Source: Candidatus Nitrosomarinus catalina (GTDB taxonomy: Archaea > Thermoproteota > Nitrososphaeria > Nitrososphaerales > Nitrosopumilaceae). Taken from it: a stretch of 64,000 bases of DNA. The stretch is from assembly GCF_002156965.1 (NCBI RefSeq), contig NZ_CP021324.1, positions 1,190,681 to 1,254,680 of the forward strand, in the 5' to 3' direction. The notes under the pieces were generated by a model. That model worked only from the letters and a program-made list of their open reading frames with translations. It did not search any database and was not told the origin of the DNA. Positions 32,936 to 40,706 of the stretch are shown one piece after another. Position numbers and translations under genes: made by a program. Position 1 is the first letter of the stretch; every line of letters starts with the position of its first letter.

Positions 32936-33451
32936 TTGGTAGACAAATACGAAGATCCTTTTGTTAGAATTGCATCAATGATTGGAGGAGATGAATATCT
33001 CAAAGTAGCAAGATCTCTGTTAAAGGCCGAAGATGCAACTGATGAAGAAATAGCCAGTTCAACAGGTCTTAGAATTAACATGGTAAGAAAAGTGCTATAC
33101 GATCTTTTTGGAAAATCTTTGATTACAGGTATTAGAGTAAAGGATGAAAGAAAAGGATGGTTTGTTTACAGATGGAGAACAAGACGAGAAGAAGTAGAAC
33201 ATTTTATTGAAAATCAAAAAAAGAAAATTGAAGAGAGATTACAACAAAGATTTGATTATGAAAATGCATCAGACTTTTATCATTGTGGAAATGAGGATTG
33301 TCCAAGAGTTACATTTGAAGATGCATTGGAGGGCATGTTCAAATGTCCATCATGTCAAAATGTATTAAATATAAAAAAGAATGAAAAATCTCGAAAAGCA
33401 TATTCAAAAAAGATAGATGAAATCAAAAAAGATATGCAACAAACATTTTGA
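32936..33451 (+). CDS. tfe: Transcription factor E (TFE alpha)
   Basis: The 171-residue protein is the archaeal counterpart of the TFIIE alpha N-terminal part, which helps open promoters with TBP and TFB. An extended winged helix spans about 8-95 (EEIASSTGLRINMVRKVLYDLFGKSLI...WFVYRWRTRREEV). A linker and a zinc ribbon follow (FYHCGNEDCPRVTFEDAL...FKCPSCQNVL, about 113-143). The start is a TTG at 32936. It ends a codirectional run with the PhoU-type, HflX and aTrm56 genes. Confidence 0.95.
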   Translation: MVDKYEDPFVRIASMIGGDEYLKVARSLLKAEDATDEEIASSTGLRINMVRKVLYDLFGKSLITGIRVKDERKGWFVYRWRTRREEVEHFIENQKKKIEERLQQRFDYENASDFYHCGNEDCPRVTFEDALEGMFKCPSCQNVLNIKKNEKSRKAYSKKIDEIKKDMQQTF

Positions 33452-33499
33452 TTGATTAAAAAATTATTAAATTAATACAATTCTAAAAGAATAATTTCA

Positions 33500-33793
33500 T
33501 TAATCTTCATATTCGTCATCCTCATATTCATCATCATCTTCTTCATCCTCACATTGTTCTAATTCTAGATGACTTGGAATGCCATCATCTTGGAAAAAAA
33601 TCTCAATGCAAATATCAGTATTCAAAGTTGAAGCTAACGTTTCAGCCAAATTCTTAGGAAAATTACCTAATCTACTAGGATCATCAGAGTATCGATATTG
33701 GGTAATTTGTTCATCATGATGAAAATCAATCTCAATATCACCGCTTCTGAATTTTCTAACTTTAATTACTTCTCCAAAAATTGAATTAGACAA
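33500..33793 (-). CDS. Small protein with acidic tail, unknown function
   Basis: The 97-residue protein starts with a TTG 2 bp after the stop of the hemerythrin-like gene. The first 75 residues look like an alpha/beta domain (SIFGEVIKVRKFRSGDIEIDFHHDEQITQYRY...). The end is a strongly acidic tail (EDEEDDDEYEDDEYED), as in proteins that bind basic partners or DNA mimics. No family is recognised. The tight spacing implies cotranscription with the hemerythrin-like gene. Confidence 0.7.
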   Translation of the reverse strand: MSNSIFGEVIKVRKFRSGDIEIDFHHDEQITQYRYSDDPSRLGNFPKNLAETLASTLNTDICIEIFFQDDGIPSHLELEQCEDEEDDDEYEDDEYED

Positions 33794-33795
33794 AA

Positions 33796-34353
33796 TTAAT
33801 TTCCATGATTAGAAACATCACGAGTTAGATTTTCAGCTAATTCCTCATAATGTTGTCTTGATTTACCTAATTCATTCAATTGAGATTCTTCAATTCCAGA
33901 GAGTTCCTTGTCAACTTTTTCAGAAACATATTGTAATCTTGCTTCAGCCATCATGAATAATTTGTTGTTTTCTTTCCACAAATGTTCGGTAATATGATCA
34001 ACATAAAGTTGCATATCAGAAATTAATTTTTCAGAATCTCCAGATGAAAGATATTCTTTTGCTGAATTTTCCATAGAATTTCCAATTTCTCGAGAACGTT
34101 CATGATCGATTAACATCATAGCAATCGGTCCCATTTTACTTGGTAATCCTGCTTTTTCTAATGCAGGAAATAATGATTTTTCTTCCTTTGTATGATGACA
34201 AACATCAGTAAAATTTTTTGAAAAATCAATTACAGGAAGTAAAATTGATTCAGGAATTTGTTTACCATCATTTAATAATTCAATTGTAGATTGCATAGCT
34301 TTGATTACTTTTTCAATTAATTCATGATCACGTCGAAGTGATGTAGTAGACAT
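33796..34353 (-). CDS. Hemerythrin-like HHE-domain protein
   Basis: The 185-residue four-helix protein has the HHE iron-binding pattern: His in RRDHELIEKV (helix 1), CHHTKEEKSLFPALE (helix 2), IDHERSREIG (helix 3) and YVDHITEHLWKENNKLF (helix 4). Such proteins carry a di-iron site and serve in O2, NO or iron sensing or handling. A role in NO or oxygen response is reasonable for an aerobic ammonia oxidiser but not shown here. The final 45 residues add a helix beyond the domain. Confidence 0.88.
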   Translation of the reverse strand: MSTTSLRRDHELIEKVIKAMQSTIELLNDGKQIPESILLPVIDFSKNFTDVCHHTKEEKSLFPALEKAGLPSKMGPIAMMLIDHERSREIGNSMENSAKEYLSSGDSEKLISDMQLYVDHITEHLWKENNKLFMMAEARLQYVSEKVDKELSGIEESQLNELGKSRQHYEELAENLTRDVSNHGN

Positions 34354-34442
34354 ATTTAAAAAAAATAAAATCCAATATCTATATCTTTTTAATTTAAAAT
34401 AATTAAAATATAGAATTAGTTAACGAGGGTTCGCTAACTGGT

Positions 34443-34721
34443 TTAACGGTTAGATAGGCTTTTTGATTTAACAAATGCCCAGATCTTTTTGGTCATCTCA
34501 CTAGGAGCGATTGGTTTCTTACCAAATACTTGTTCTACAGTTTCTTGACGACCTGCAAAATTAATGGCGTATCCTCCAAATGCTGGTTTCTTTGTTTTTG
34601 ATTTAGTAGCGGCCTTTCTTTTAGGTGCAACTTTCTTTTTTGTTGCAGCCTTTCTTTTAGGTGCAACTTTCTTTTTTGTTGCAGCTTTCTTTTTTGTTGT
34701 AGTTTTCTTTTTTATTGCCAA
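34443..34721 (-). CDS. Lys/Ala-rich tail plus partial SWIB-like domain, candidate chromatin protein
   Basis: The 92-residue protein has a histone H1-like N-terminal half made of KKKAATKKKVAPKRK-type repeats (about 2-48). The C-terminal segment KPIAPSEMTKKIWAFVKSKSL (about 70-90) matches the first helices of SWIB/MDM2 domains. The protein stops where a full SWIB domain would continue, so the domain is about half length. There is a TTG start at 34721. It probably binds DNA through the basic tail; whether the half domain folds is uncertain. It lies alone between the hemerythrin-like gene and the riboflavin operon. Confidence 0.75.
   Translation of the reverse strand: MAIKKKTTTKKKAATKKKVAPKRKAATKKKVAPKRKAATKSKTKKPAFGGYAINFAGRQETVEQVFGKKPIAPSEMTKKIWAFVKSKSLSNR
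34612..34683 (-). repeat. Two perfect 36-bp tandem repeats
   Basis: Bases 34612-34647 and 34648-34683 are identical. They encode the 12-residue basic unit (ATKKKVAPKRKA register) of the SWIB-like protein tail. This suggests recent in-frame expansion. Confidence 0.92.
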
Positions 34722-34757
34722 TTTCTTGTACTTTCATTTGAGATAAACTATAAGAAC

Positions 34758-35399
34758 TTACACTTTGATGTAATTTATCACAAGATGATTTTTGAGCCTC
34801 TTAACAGATTTTAGTTTCAAATTAGGTGAATTAACTATTTTGGCAAATCCCTTTCCTTCAACTAAAGAGGTGGCATCATTTCCTCCAATTAGATAAGGAG
34901 ATAAAGTGATAATTAATTCATCAAAAATATTATTTTTAATAAATTCCCAATTTACTGTACCTCCACCTTCAACTAAAATAGTTTTAATTTTTTTAGTAGA
35001 AAGTTTTTTCATTAATAATTTTAAATTAACAGAATTTTCTCCAGAAATAATTATTTCTACTGGTAATTTTTTTAATTTTGATAGATTTGCTTTACTAATT
35101 TTTTTAGAAACAGCAATTATAGTTGGAATTTTATCACTTGATTTAATTATTTTAGAATTTTTTGAAATTGTACCTTTAGAATCTAAAATTATCCTTGTAG
35201 GATTTTTTCCTTTTGTATAACGTACTGTTAATAATGGATCGTCTTTTAACATAGTATTCTTTCCAATAAGGATTGCATCCACTTTTGATCTTAATTTATG
35301 CAATCTAGTACTATCTTCTTGGGAAGATAACTTAGAATCATTTGATCTTGTAGAAATTTTTCCATCAATTGAAATTGCTGCACTTAAAATGATATGCAT
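34758..35399 (-). CDS. arfC: 2,5-diamino-6-ribosylamino-pyrimidinone 5'-phosphate reductase
   Basis: The RibD-type reductase domain is about 213 residues. It shows the start MHIILSAAISIDGKIS, the loop VDAILIGKNTMLKDDPLLTVR, PTRIILDSKG, and the glycine-rich ILVEGGGTVNWEFI that binds NADPH. In archaea this enzyme reduces the ribose ring of the pyrimidinone to ribityl before deamination. I chose the ATG at 35399, which lies 1 bp after the stop of the amidohydrolase gene; a longer frame would overlap it. It is the last gene of the riboflavin operon. Confidence 0.93.
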   Translation of the reverse strand: MHIILSAAISIDGKISTRSNDSKLSSQEDSTRLHKLRSKVDAILIGKNTMLKDDPLLTVRYTKGKNPTRIILDSKGTISKNSKIIKSSDKIPTIIAVSKKISKANLSKLKKLPVEIIISGENSVNLKLLMKKLSTKKIKTILVEGGGTVNWEFIKNNIFDELIITLSPYLIGGNDATSLVEGKGFAKIVNSPNLKLKSVKRLKNHLVINYIKV

Positions 35400-35400
35400 A

Positions 35401-36591
35401 TTAGATTTTTCCATGTACAATTTTTCCTCCAATCATTACTGCTTTGATTGTTGATTGAGATGCTCTATGTACAATAGATGCATAAGGATTATGCATAGGT
35501 TCTAAATCTAATGCATGTTTATCAAGAAAAATACAATCAGCTATTTTTTTTGTTTGAATAACACCAATTTCTTTTTTTAGAATTTTTCCAGCATTGACTG
35601 TTGCCATTTTAAGAATTTCTTTGGGGTCTATTCTCTTTTTTTTAATTCCCATAGTTACCTTCCAGAGATAATCCATTTCACGAAACATGTCTGGTGAATT
35701 AATCATTACATTATCTGTACCTAATCCTAATAGACATCCAGCATTTTGCATTTTTTCAATATCAGGAATTCCTTCAGATAGTGAGGAATTGGCTCTAGGG
35801 CAAATAATTATGCCTCTAGTTTTCTTAGATGTAGCATCTAGATCTTTTTTAGAAGCATGAGTCATGTGAATCAAAAAATCAGGTTTTAATGATAATGCTC
35901 TAAGAGTTTCTGATTTTCCAGTAATTCGTTTTGATTTTTGAACACTTTCTATAGTTTCAGAAGAATGGATTGCTCGTAATTTTTTTGTTTTTGAATACGA
36001 TTGTAATACAGATGTACTATGCTCATTAGCACCACTAATACCAATTCCATCACAAATTTTTACTAAAGATGGAAGTTCAAGAGTTTTTTCCTTTGGAAAA
36101 GGGCTATTTTTTTTAATTTCTGATGTGCTTTGGTGAAAATCTAGTCTTCCTAGAAGAATTGTACGAATTGGCAAATCATCAACCGCTTTTTTAAGTAATA
36201 TTGCACCATCTAGTCCACCTTCTCTGAAATCAACAAATGTGGTAATACCTTTTTGAATCATAGAGCGACATGTATTTTTCATAAATGTTGAGAGATATTC
36301 ATTAGAAGTGTTTTTCAAAATTTTAGATTTAATTCCAAACATAGGATGTATTTTTTGATTTACAGTACTATTCAATGTAATATCTTTACCAATTGAATCA
36401 GCAATATGCGTATGAGAATTTATGAATCCTGGGATCAATAGTAATCCTTCACAATCTATTGTATCTTTTTTTGATTTAGATTGTATGTTCTGATTAATTT
36501 TCTGAAATTTATCATCTCTAATTTGAACATCAATATTTGAAATGAAATCTAAATTTTCACCAATTAATGCACTGATATTTTTTAATAACAT
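35401..36591 (-). CDS. Amidohydrolase-superfamily deaminase-like enzyme inside the riboflavin operon
   Basis: The 396-residue protein has all metal and catalytic positions of the cytosine/guanine/MTA-SAH deaminase group: His60 and His62 (NSHTHIAD), His209 with Glu212 in IHSSET, His245 (MTHAS) and Asp293 (LGTDN). CPRANSSLSEG precedes the last motif, as in MTA/SAH deaminases. Its ATG shares one base with the stop of GTP cyclohydrolase III, and its stop is 1 bp from the reductase start, so it belongs to the pathway operon. Archaeal riboflavin synthesis needs a pyrimidinone deaminase with no accepted gene; this is a strong candidate. A role as formamide hydrolase (ArfB function) is the other option. 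Confidence 0.88.
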   Translation of the reverse strand: MLLKNISALIGENLDFISNIDVQIRDDKFQKINQNIQSKSKKDTIDCEGLLLIPGFINSHTHIADSIGKDITLNSTVNQKIHPMFGIKSKILKNTSNEYLSTFMKNTCRSMIQKGITTFVDFREGGLDGAILLKKAVDDLPIRTILLGRLDFHQSTSEIKKNSPFPKEKTLELPSLVKICDGIGISGANEHSTSVLQSYSKTKKLRAIHSSETIESVQKSKRITGKSETLRALSLKPDFLIHMTHASKKDLDATSKKTRGIIICPRANSSLSEGIPDIEKMQNAGCLLGLGTDNVMINSPDMFREMDYLWKVTMGIKKKRIDPKEILKMATVNAGKILKKEIGVIQTKKIADCIFLDKHALDLEPMHNPYASIVHRASQSTIKAVMIGGKIVHGKI

Positions 36592-37337
36592 TATAATTCA
36601 TAAACATCAGGTTTCTGTTTTCCTGAATCTCGTATTTCACGTATAGTATCAAGAGATTTTGTGGCTAATTTAGCTGCATTCCTACTAGTTTTAGCATTTC
36701 CAATACCACAGTTCAAAGAAATTTGGTCATCATTTTTAATTATATCAATAAAATTTTGAACAGAATTTTTTGCATCATCACTTGCAATTACCATATAATT
36801 ATCACCGCCTAGAAAAAATGAAAGAGAATTTTTTTCAATGAAATATCTGCCAATTTTAGAATATAATTCAAAAACTTTTAATGAAATTTCATATGGAGAG
36901 TTATCTTTTCTTTGTGATTTTAGATCATCAACATCCAAATGCATTATTGAAACATCAAACTCTAAACTATTATCAATGAACCCATAGATACTATGTTCTT
37001 CATTTAATATCACACTATTTTGTTTACCCTCATATGCTTTTAGATTAGCATCAAATGGAGATTTTCCATATCCAATTGAAATAGTTAAACTAACTTCAAA
37101 TGATTCTTTAACGGATTTTTGAATTTCAATATGATCATTTAGAGTAAGACCATTTGATACAACAAAAAATTCATCTGATTTATTTAAAAATACCAAGCAA
37201 TTTTTTGCAGAAAATAATTCTTGTACTTTTTTGTAAAGAGAAGCCTGCAACATCTGTAATTCATGTTCTCTGTCACTACCTAATGTTAAAGTCCAAGGCC
37301 CATATTCAGTAATTTTTAAGATACTTAATTGGATCAT
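36591..37337 (-). CDS. arfA: GTP cyclohydrolase III (archaeal, FAPy-forming)
   Basis: The 248-residue enzyme belongs to the archaeal GTP cyclohydrolase III family, which turns GTP into the formylamino pyrimidine (FAPy) nucleotide that starts riboflavin and F420 synthesis. Two cyclase-like palm domains are visible. The first contains NKSDEFFVVSNGL and SIGYGKSPFDANLKAYE; the second contains FFLGGDNYMVIASDD (metal-binding Asp) and NCGIGNAKTSRNAAKLA. It sits between ribH (2 bp away) and the deaminase-like gene (1-bp overlap) in the riboflavin operon. Confidence 0.92.
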   Translation of the reverse strand: MIQLSILKITEYGPWTLTLGSDREHELQMLQASLYKKVQELFSAKNCLVFLNKSDEFFVVSNGLTLNDHIEIQKSVKESFEVSLTISIGYGKSPFDANLKAYEGKQNSVILNEEHSIYGFIDNSLEFDVSIMHLDVDDLKSQRKDNSPYEISLKVFELYSKIGRYFIEKNSLSFFLGGDNYMVIASDDAKNSVQNFIDIIKNDDQISLNCGIGNAKTSRNAAKLATKSLDTIREIRDSGKQKPDVYEL

Positions 37338-37339
37338 TC

Positions 37340-37750
37340 TTAAATTTTTTCCAATTCTTTTGAAATTGTAACAAGTGCTTCGATAGCTCTTTCTGCAACA
37401 GGTCTAATTCGGGCATAAGCGTGTCTTTCTTGCATTCCAGGTCCAGTTATTCCAAGAGAAACAGGTTTTTGATATTTTAGTGATAAATCAGTTAAGGATC
37501 TAGCTGCAGCATGAGATATCACTTCATCATGTTTAGTTTGTCCTTTTATTATAGCACCTAAAGTTGCAACACCGTCAACTTGTTGATTTTGTAACAATTT
37601 ATCTACAATTATAGGCATATCATAGGCTCCAGGAACCTTACAAACATGAGATATTGTTAATTTCATAGAATCTGCTTTTTCTTTTGCAACTTCTAACATG
37701 CGGGATGTTACCTCTTCATTAAATTCTGAAACTACAATGGCTATATTCAA
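37340..37750 (-). CDS. ribH: 6,7-dimethyl-8-ribityllumazine synthase
   Basis: The enzyme condenses the deaminated pyrimidinedione with dihydroxybutanone phosphate. The 136-residue protein has the family landmarks IAIVVSEFNEEVTSRM, VPGAYDMPI, the phosphate-binding GAIIKGQTKHDEVI with the catalytic His, and SLGITGPGMQERHAYAR. It lies 2 bp from ribB and 2 bp from arfA. Confidence 0.95.
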   Translation of the reverse strand: MNIAIVVSEFNEEVTSRMLEVAKEKADSMKLTISHVCKVPGAYDMPIIVDKLLQNQQVDGVATLGAIIKGQTKHDEVISHAAARSLTDLSLKYQKPVSLGITGPGMQERHAYARIRPVAERAIEALVTISKELEKI

Positions 37751-37752
37751 AA

Positions 37753-38418
37753 TTAATTCACCTTAGCGTATTCCAAAAGTTCTTTTCCATCAATTAATGG
37801 AATTCCATTTTGTTTTCCAAATTTTTCTGCTTTATCTACAGATAATGCAGTATAGGTTTCTGCATCCATCATTTCGCAAATAGCTGTTACTGGAGTCAAT
37901 CCTGCAGTCTTAGCCAAGTATACAGACATTTCTGTATGTCCTTGACGTGATGCCACTAATCCTTCTGATGCAATCAATAAAGGAACATGACCTGGAGTTT
38001 TAAATGATGATGAGAATTTTTTCTGTTTATTTTCAACTTTGTAGATATTAGCCATTTCCAAAATTGTTAATGCTCTGTCTTTATCTGTGATTCCTGTGTA
38101 AGTTTGATAATGATTTACAGATAATGAGAATGTTGGGTAATCGCCATACGGAGCTAAACCCATTATCATTTCTTTATTTGACATAGATGAACTTGCAAGA
38201 GTATCATGCATGTATTGTAATTCGAGCGATTTTGCAAAATTATTTTCAAGAGCAATACATAGTAATCCACCTGCATTCTGTCTCATTCGTGCAACATGCT
38301 CAGGAGTGATAAATTCTGCTGCAACAACCATGTCAATTTCATTTTCACGTCCTGCTGAATCAAATAATAATACAAATTCCCCACGTTTAAGAGATTCAAG
38401 TCCAGTTTCAAGTGACAT
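37753..38418 (-). CDS. ribB: 3,4-dihydroxy-2-butanone 4-phosphate synthase
   Basis: The enzyme makes dihydroxybutanone phosphate from ribulose 5-phosphate. Signatures are LLFDSAGRENEIDMVVAAEF (acidic metal loop), MRQNAGGLLCIAL, HYQTYTGITDKDRALTI, FKTPGHVPLL and RQGHTEMSVYLAK. The ATG at 38418 is chosen over a TTG two codons earlier. At 221 residues it is a monofunctional RibB without a GTP cyclohydrolase II domain, in keeping with the separate archaeal arfA. Confidence 0.95.
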   Translation of the reverse strand: MSLETGLESLKRGEFVLLFDSAGRENEIDMVVAAEFITPEHVARMRQNAGGLLCIALENNFAKSLELQYMHDTLASSSMSNKEMIMGLAPYGDYPTFSLSVNHYQTYTGITDKDRALTILEMANIYKVENKQKKFSSSFKTPGHVPLLIASEGLVASRQGHTEMSVYLAKTAGLTPVTAICEMMDAETYTALSVDKAEKFGKQNGIPLIDGKELLEYAKVN

Positions 38419-38490
38419 ATACAAAAATTATTTCAATCTAGGTATATAGTTTACTAAAAAATGGGTAATTACCACTATAATTGTAGATAA

Positions 38491-39081
38491 TTAGGCTTGC
38501 TTTAAAATATACTTTCCAAGAATGTCAGTTTCAATATTAACCTTATCTCCAACTTTCTTAGTATGAAAATTTGTAATTTCTATAGTATGAGGAATTAAAG
38601 AGACGGATGCCAGTGTTTTTTTAATATCAACAACAGTTAAACTAATTCCATCAATTGCAATAGAGCCTTTCTTAACAACATATTTTGCTAAATTTTTTGG
38701 AACTTCAAAGTATACTTGAACTTCTTTTGGTTTTTTAACAATTTTTTCGATTATTCCAACACCATCAACATGTCCTAAAACAAAGTGACCCTCTAATCTA
38801 TCACCTGCTTTCAAACTTCTTTCAATATTTACGACTCCACCAACTTTTAGATTACCAAGATCAGTTTTCTTTGTAGTTTCTTCAATCATTTCAAAAATAC
38901 ATTTAGATTTTGACAGTTTTGTTGCAGTAAGACATACACCATTTAGTGCAACGCTTTGTCCAATTTTTAATCCCTTTACTTGTTTACCCAAGTCAATAGT
39001 CATTTCAATTGCACTACGATTTTTTGTAATTTTTGAAATTTTATTTACTTTTCCAACTCCTTCGACAATACCTGTAAACAT
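38491..39081 (-). CDS. ribE: Riboflavin synthase, alpha type
   Basis: The enzyme dismutates two lumazine molecules to riboflavin. The 196-residue protein is a tandem lumazine-binding repeat: MFTGIVEGVGKV and SVALNGVCLTATKL in the first half, GHFVLGHVDGVGII and GSIAIDGISLTVVDI in the second. The bacterial-type synthase is found here in place of the shorter archaeal RibC seen in methanogens, which hints at old gene exchange. It heads the riboflavin gene run, about 70 bp upstream of ribB. Confidence 0.95.
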   Translation of the reverse strand: MFTGIVEGVGKVNKISKITKNRSAIEMTIDLGKQVKGLKIGQSVALNGVCLTATKLSKSKCIFEMIEETTKKTDLGNLKVGGVVNIERSLKAGDRLEGHFVLGHVDGVGIIEKIVKKPKEVQVYFEVPKNLAKYVVKKGSIAIDGISLTVVDIKKTLASVSLIPHTIEITNFHTKKVGDKVNIETDILGKYILKQA

Positions 39082-39135
39082 TAAAAAAAATACATTGTCT
39101 TTGTATAAAATGATTTAGATAATTCTAAACATTAA

Positions 39136-39840
39136 TTATTTTGAATCAGAATTTTGAAATTCATCATCACAAAATTGATGAAAAACAGTGCATTTATTCT
39201 CTTTAGCATCTGATTTGATTTTTGGCATATCTTTGTTGAGCACACCCTGAGCAGCTAAAAATGCTTCATCAGGCATGTTTAATTTTTCATATAATTTTGA
39301 TTTTGCAGGAGGTATTTCCCTTAAGCTTGAGTCAATTCGTTGAGCTAAGTCATAATAATCAATTGCATCTTGGAAATTTCCTAAATGACTTAATGAGATG
39401 GCTTTGTTCATTAATGCAGTTACATCATTAGGGTCAATAACAAGTGAAGTATCATAATATCTAATTGCATCTTTATGGCGATCTAATTCATTTAACGAGA
39501 TCCCCATGCTATTTAGGGCCCAAAGGTCTTTGGGGTCAATTGACAAAAGTGTTTCACATAATTTTAAAACTTCATCATATTTTTTCAAACTTTCCAAAGC
39601 AAATACTTTATTTTTTAGTGCATATGCATCAGTATTTTTGATTTCAAGAACTTTATCACAATATGTAATGGCCTCTTCAAAATTTTTCAAATATATCAAA
39701 GATAATGAGATATTTTGTAAAGCAAGCATGTCAGTAGGATCTTTCTTTAGCAGATCCTTACAATAATCGTATAATTGATCATATCTTTCACTATTAAAAA
39801 ATCGAGTAATTACATTGGTTGGATCAAGAAGGTCAATCAT
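39136..39840 (-). CDS. Tetratricopeptide repeat protein
   Basis: The 234-residue soluble protein has about five consecutive TPR units of 34 residues, with the usual spacing seen in LALQNISLSLIYLKNFEEAITYCDKVLEI and WALNSMGISLNELDRHKDAIRYYD. A Cys/His-containing tail (NKCTVFHQFCDDEFQ) follows. TPRs mediate protein contacts; no enzymatic domain is attached. It is directly followed by no partner other than the riboflavin run, and starts 4 bp after the stop of the upstream CitE-like gene, so the two are probably cotranscribed. Confidence 0.88.
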   Translation of the reverse strand: MIDLLDPTNVITRFFNSERYDQLYDYCKDLLKKDPTDMLALQNISLSLIYLKNFEEAITYCDKVLEIKNTDAYALKNKVFALESLKKYDEVLKLCETLLSIDPKDLWALNSMGISLNELDRHKDAIRYYDTSLVIDPNDVTALMNKAISLSHLGNFQDAIDYYDLAQRIDSSLREIPPAKSKLYEKLNMPDEAFLAAQGVLNKDMPKIKSDAKENKCTVFHQFCDDEFQNSDSK

Positions 39841-39844
39841 TCTC

Positions 39845-40699
39845 TTATTCTACAATTTCTAAAAGTGCTTTTGCTTGTTTATAGTGAACCTCGTCTATCA
39901 TTTTGCCATCAACTGTTGTTGCACCTTTACCTTTTTTTGTTGATTCCAAATACACTTTACAGACTTTTTTTGCCCACAAAATTTCAGTTTTATTTGGGTA
40001 AAATGATTTATGCACTGTAGAAATTTGATCCGGATGAATCACACTTTTGCCAGAATATCCTAAGCTTTTTCCAAAATTACAATCTTTTTTTAATCCTTTC
40101 AAATCATGTAGATCCTGCCAAATACCATCAATGGCAGATATTCCTGCAGCTGCAGCATCAACAGGTATTTTGTATCTAGAATATTTACCACCTGGTGCAT
40201 CTTTTGTGTATTCGACACCCAAATCATTTAGTAAATCAAAGATACCAAAAACAATTGCAGTTACGCGCTTTCCAAATGATGCAATTGGATATGAGTTTAC
40301 TACACCTTCTGCTGATTCAATGGATGGAATAATTTGAATGGGTTTTAGTTTTTTAGATTTTTCTAAACCAGAAAGAATTTTTTGTATTTTTTTTAATTCT
40401 GAAACGTTATTCACTTTAGGAATTACGATTCCATCAATTCCTTTTTGAACAATTTCTTTTAGATCTGATGGAATTTTTCCAGATAACGGGGAATTAGTTC
40501 TAACAAATATTGATGAAGAATATTCTGAACGAGATTTTAGGGCATTTTTGATTAATTTTCTAGCACTGATTTTTTCATTATCAGGAACAGAATCTTCCAA
40601 ATCAAAACATACAATATCAGCCTGAAGCTTTTTTGCTTTTTCTAGAAATCTGGGATTATTTCCGGGAACAAAAATGAGACTTCTGAAGAGCTGAGTCAT
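39845..40699 (-). CDS. CitE-like HpcH/HpaI aldolase family lyase
   Basis: This TIM-barrel protein of 284 residues resembles citrate lyase beta subunits and malyl-CoA/citramalyl-CoA lyases. Landmarks are RSLIFVPGNNPRFLEKA, VCFDLEDSVPDNEK (metal-binding acids), IFVRTNS, IIPSIESAEGVVN (Glu metal ligand) and GYSGKSVIHPDQI. No alpha or gamma citrate lyase subunits are present, so it likely acts on a CoA thioester. The neighbouring upstream alcohol dehydrogenase-type reductase is 7 bp away. Substrate unknown. Confidence 0.88.
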   Translation of the reverse strand: MTQLFRSLIFVPGNNPRFLEKAKKLQADIVCFDLEDSVPDNEKISARKLIKNALKSRSEYSSSIFVRTNSPLSGKIPSDLKEIVQKGIDGIVIPKVNNVSELKKIQKILSGLEKSKKLKPIQIIPSIESAEGVVNSYPIASFGKRVTAIVFGIFDLLNDLGVEYTKDAPGGKYSRYKIPVDAAAAGISAIDGIWQDLHDLKGLKKDCNFGKSLGYSGKSVIHPDQISTVHKSFYPNKTEILWAKKVCKVYLESTKKGKGATTVDGKMIDEVHYKQAKALLEIVE

Positions 40700-40706
40700 T
40701 AAATGA

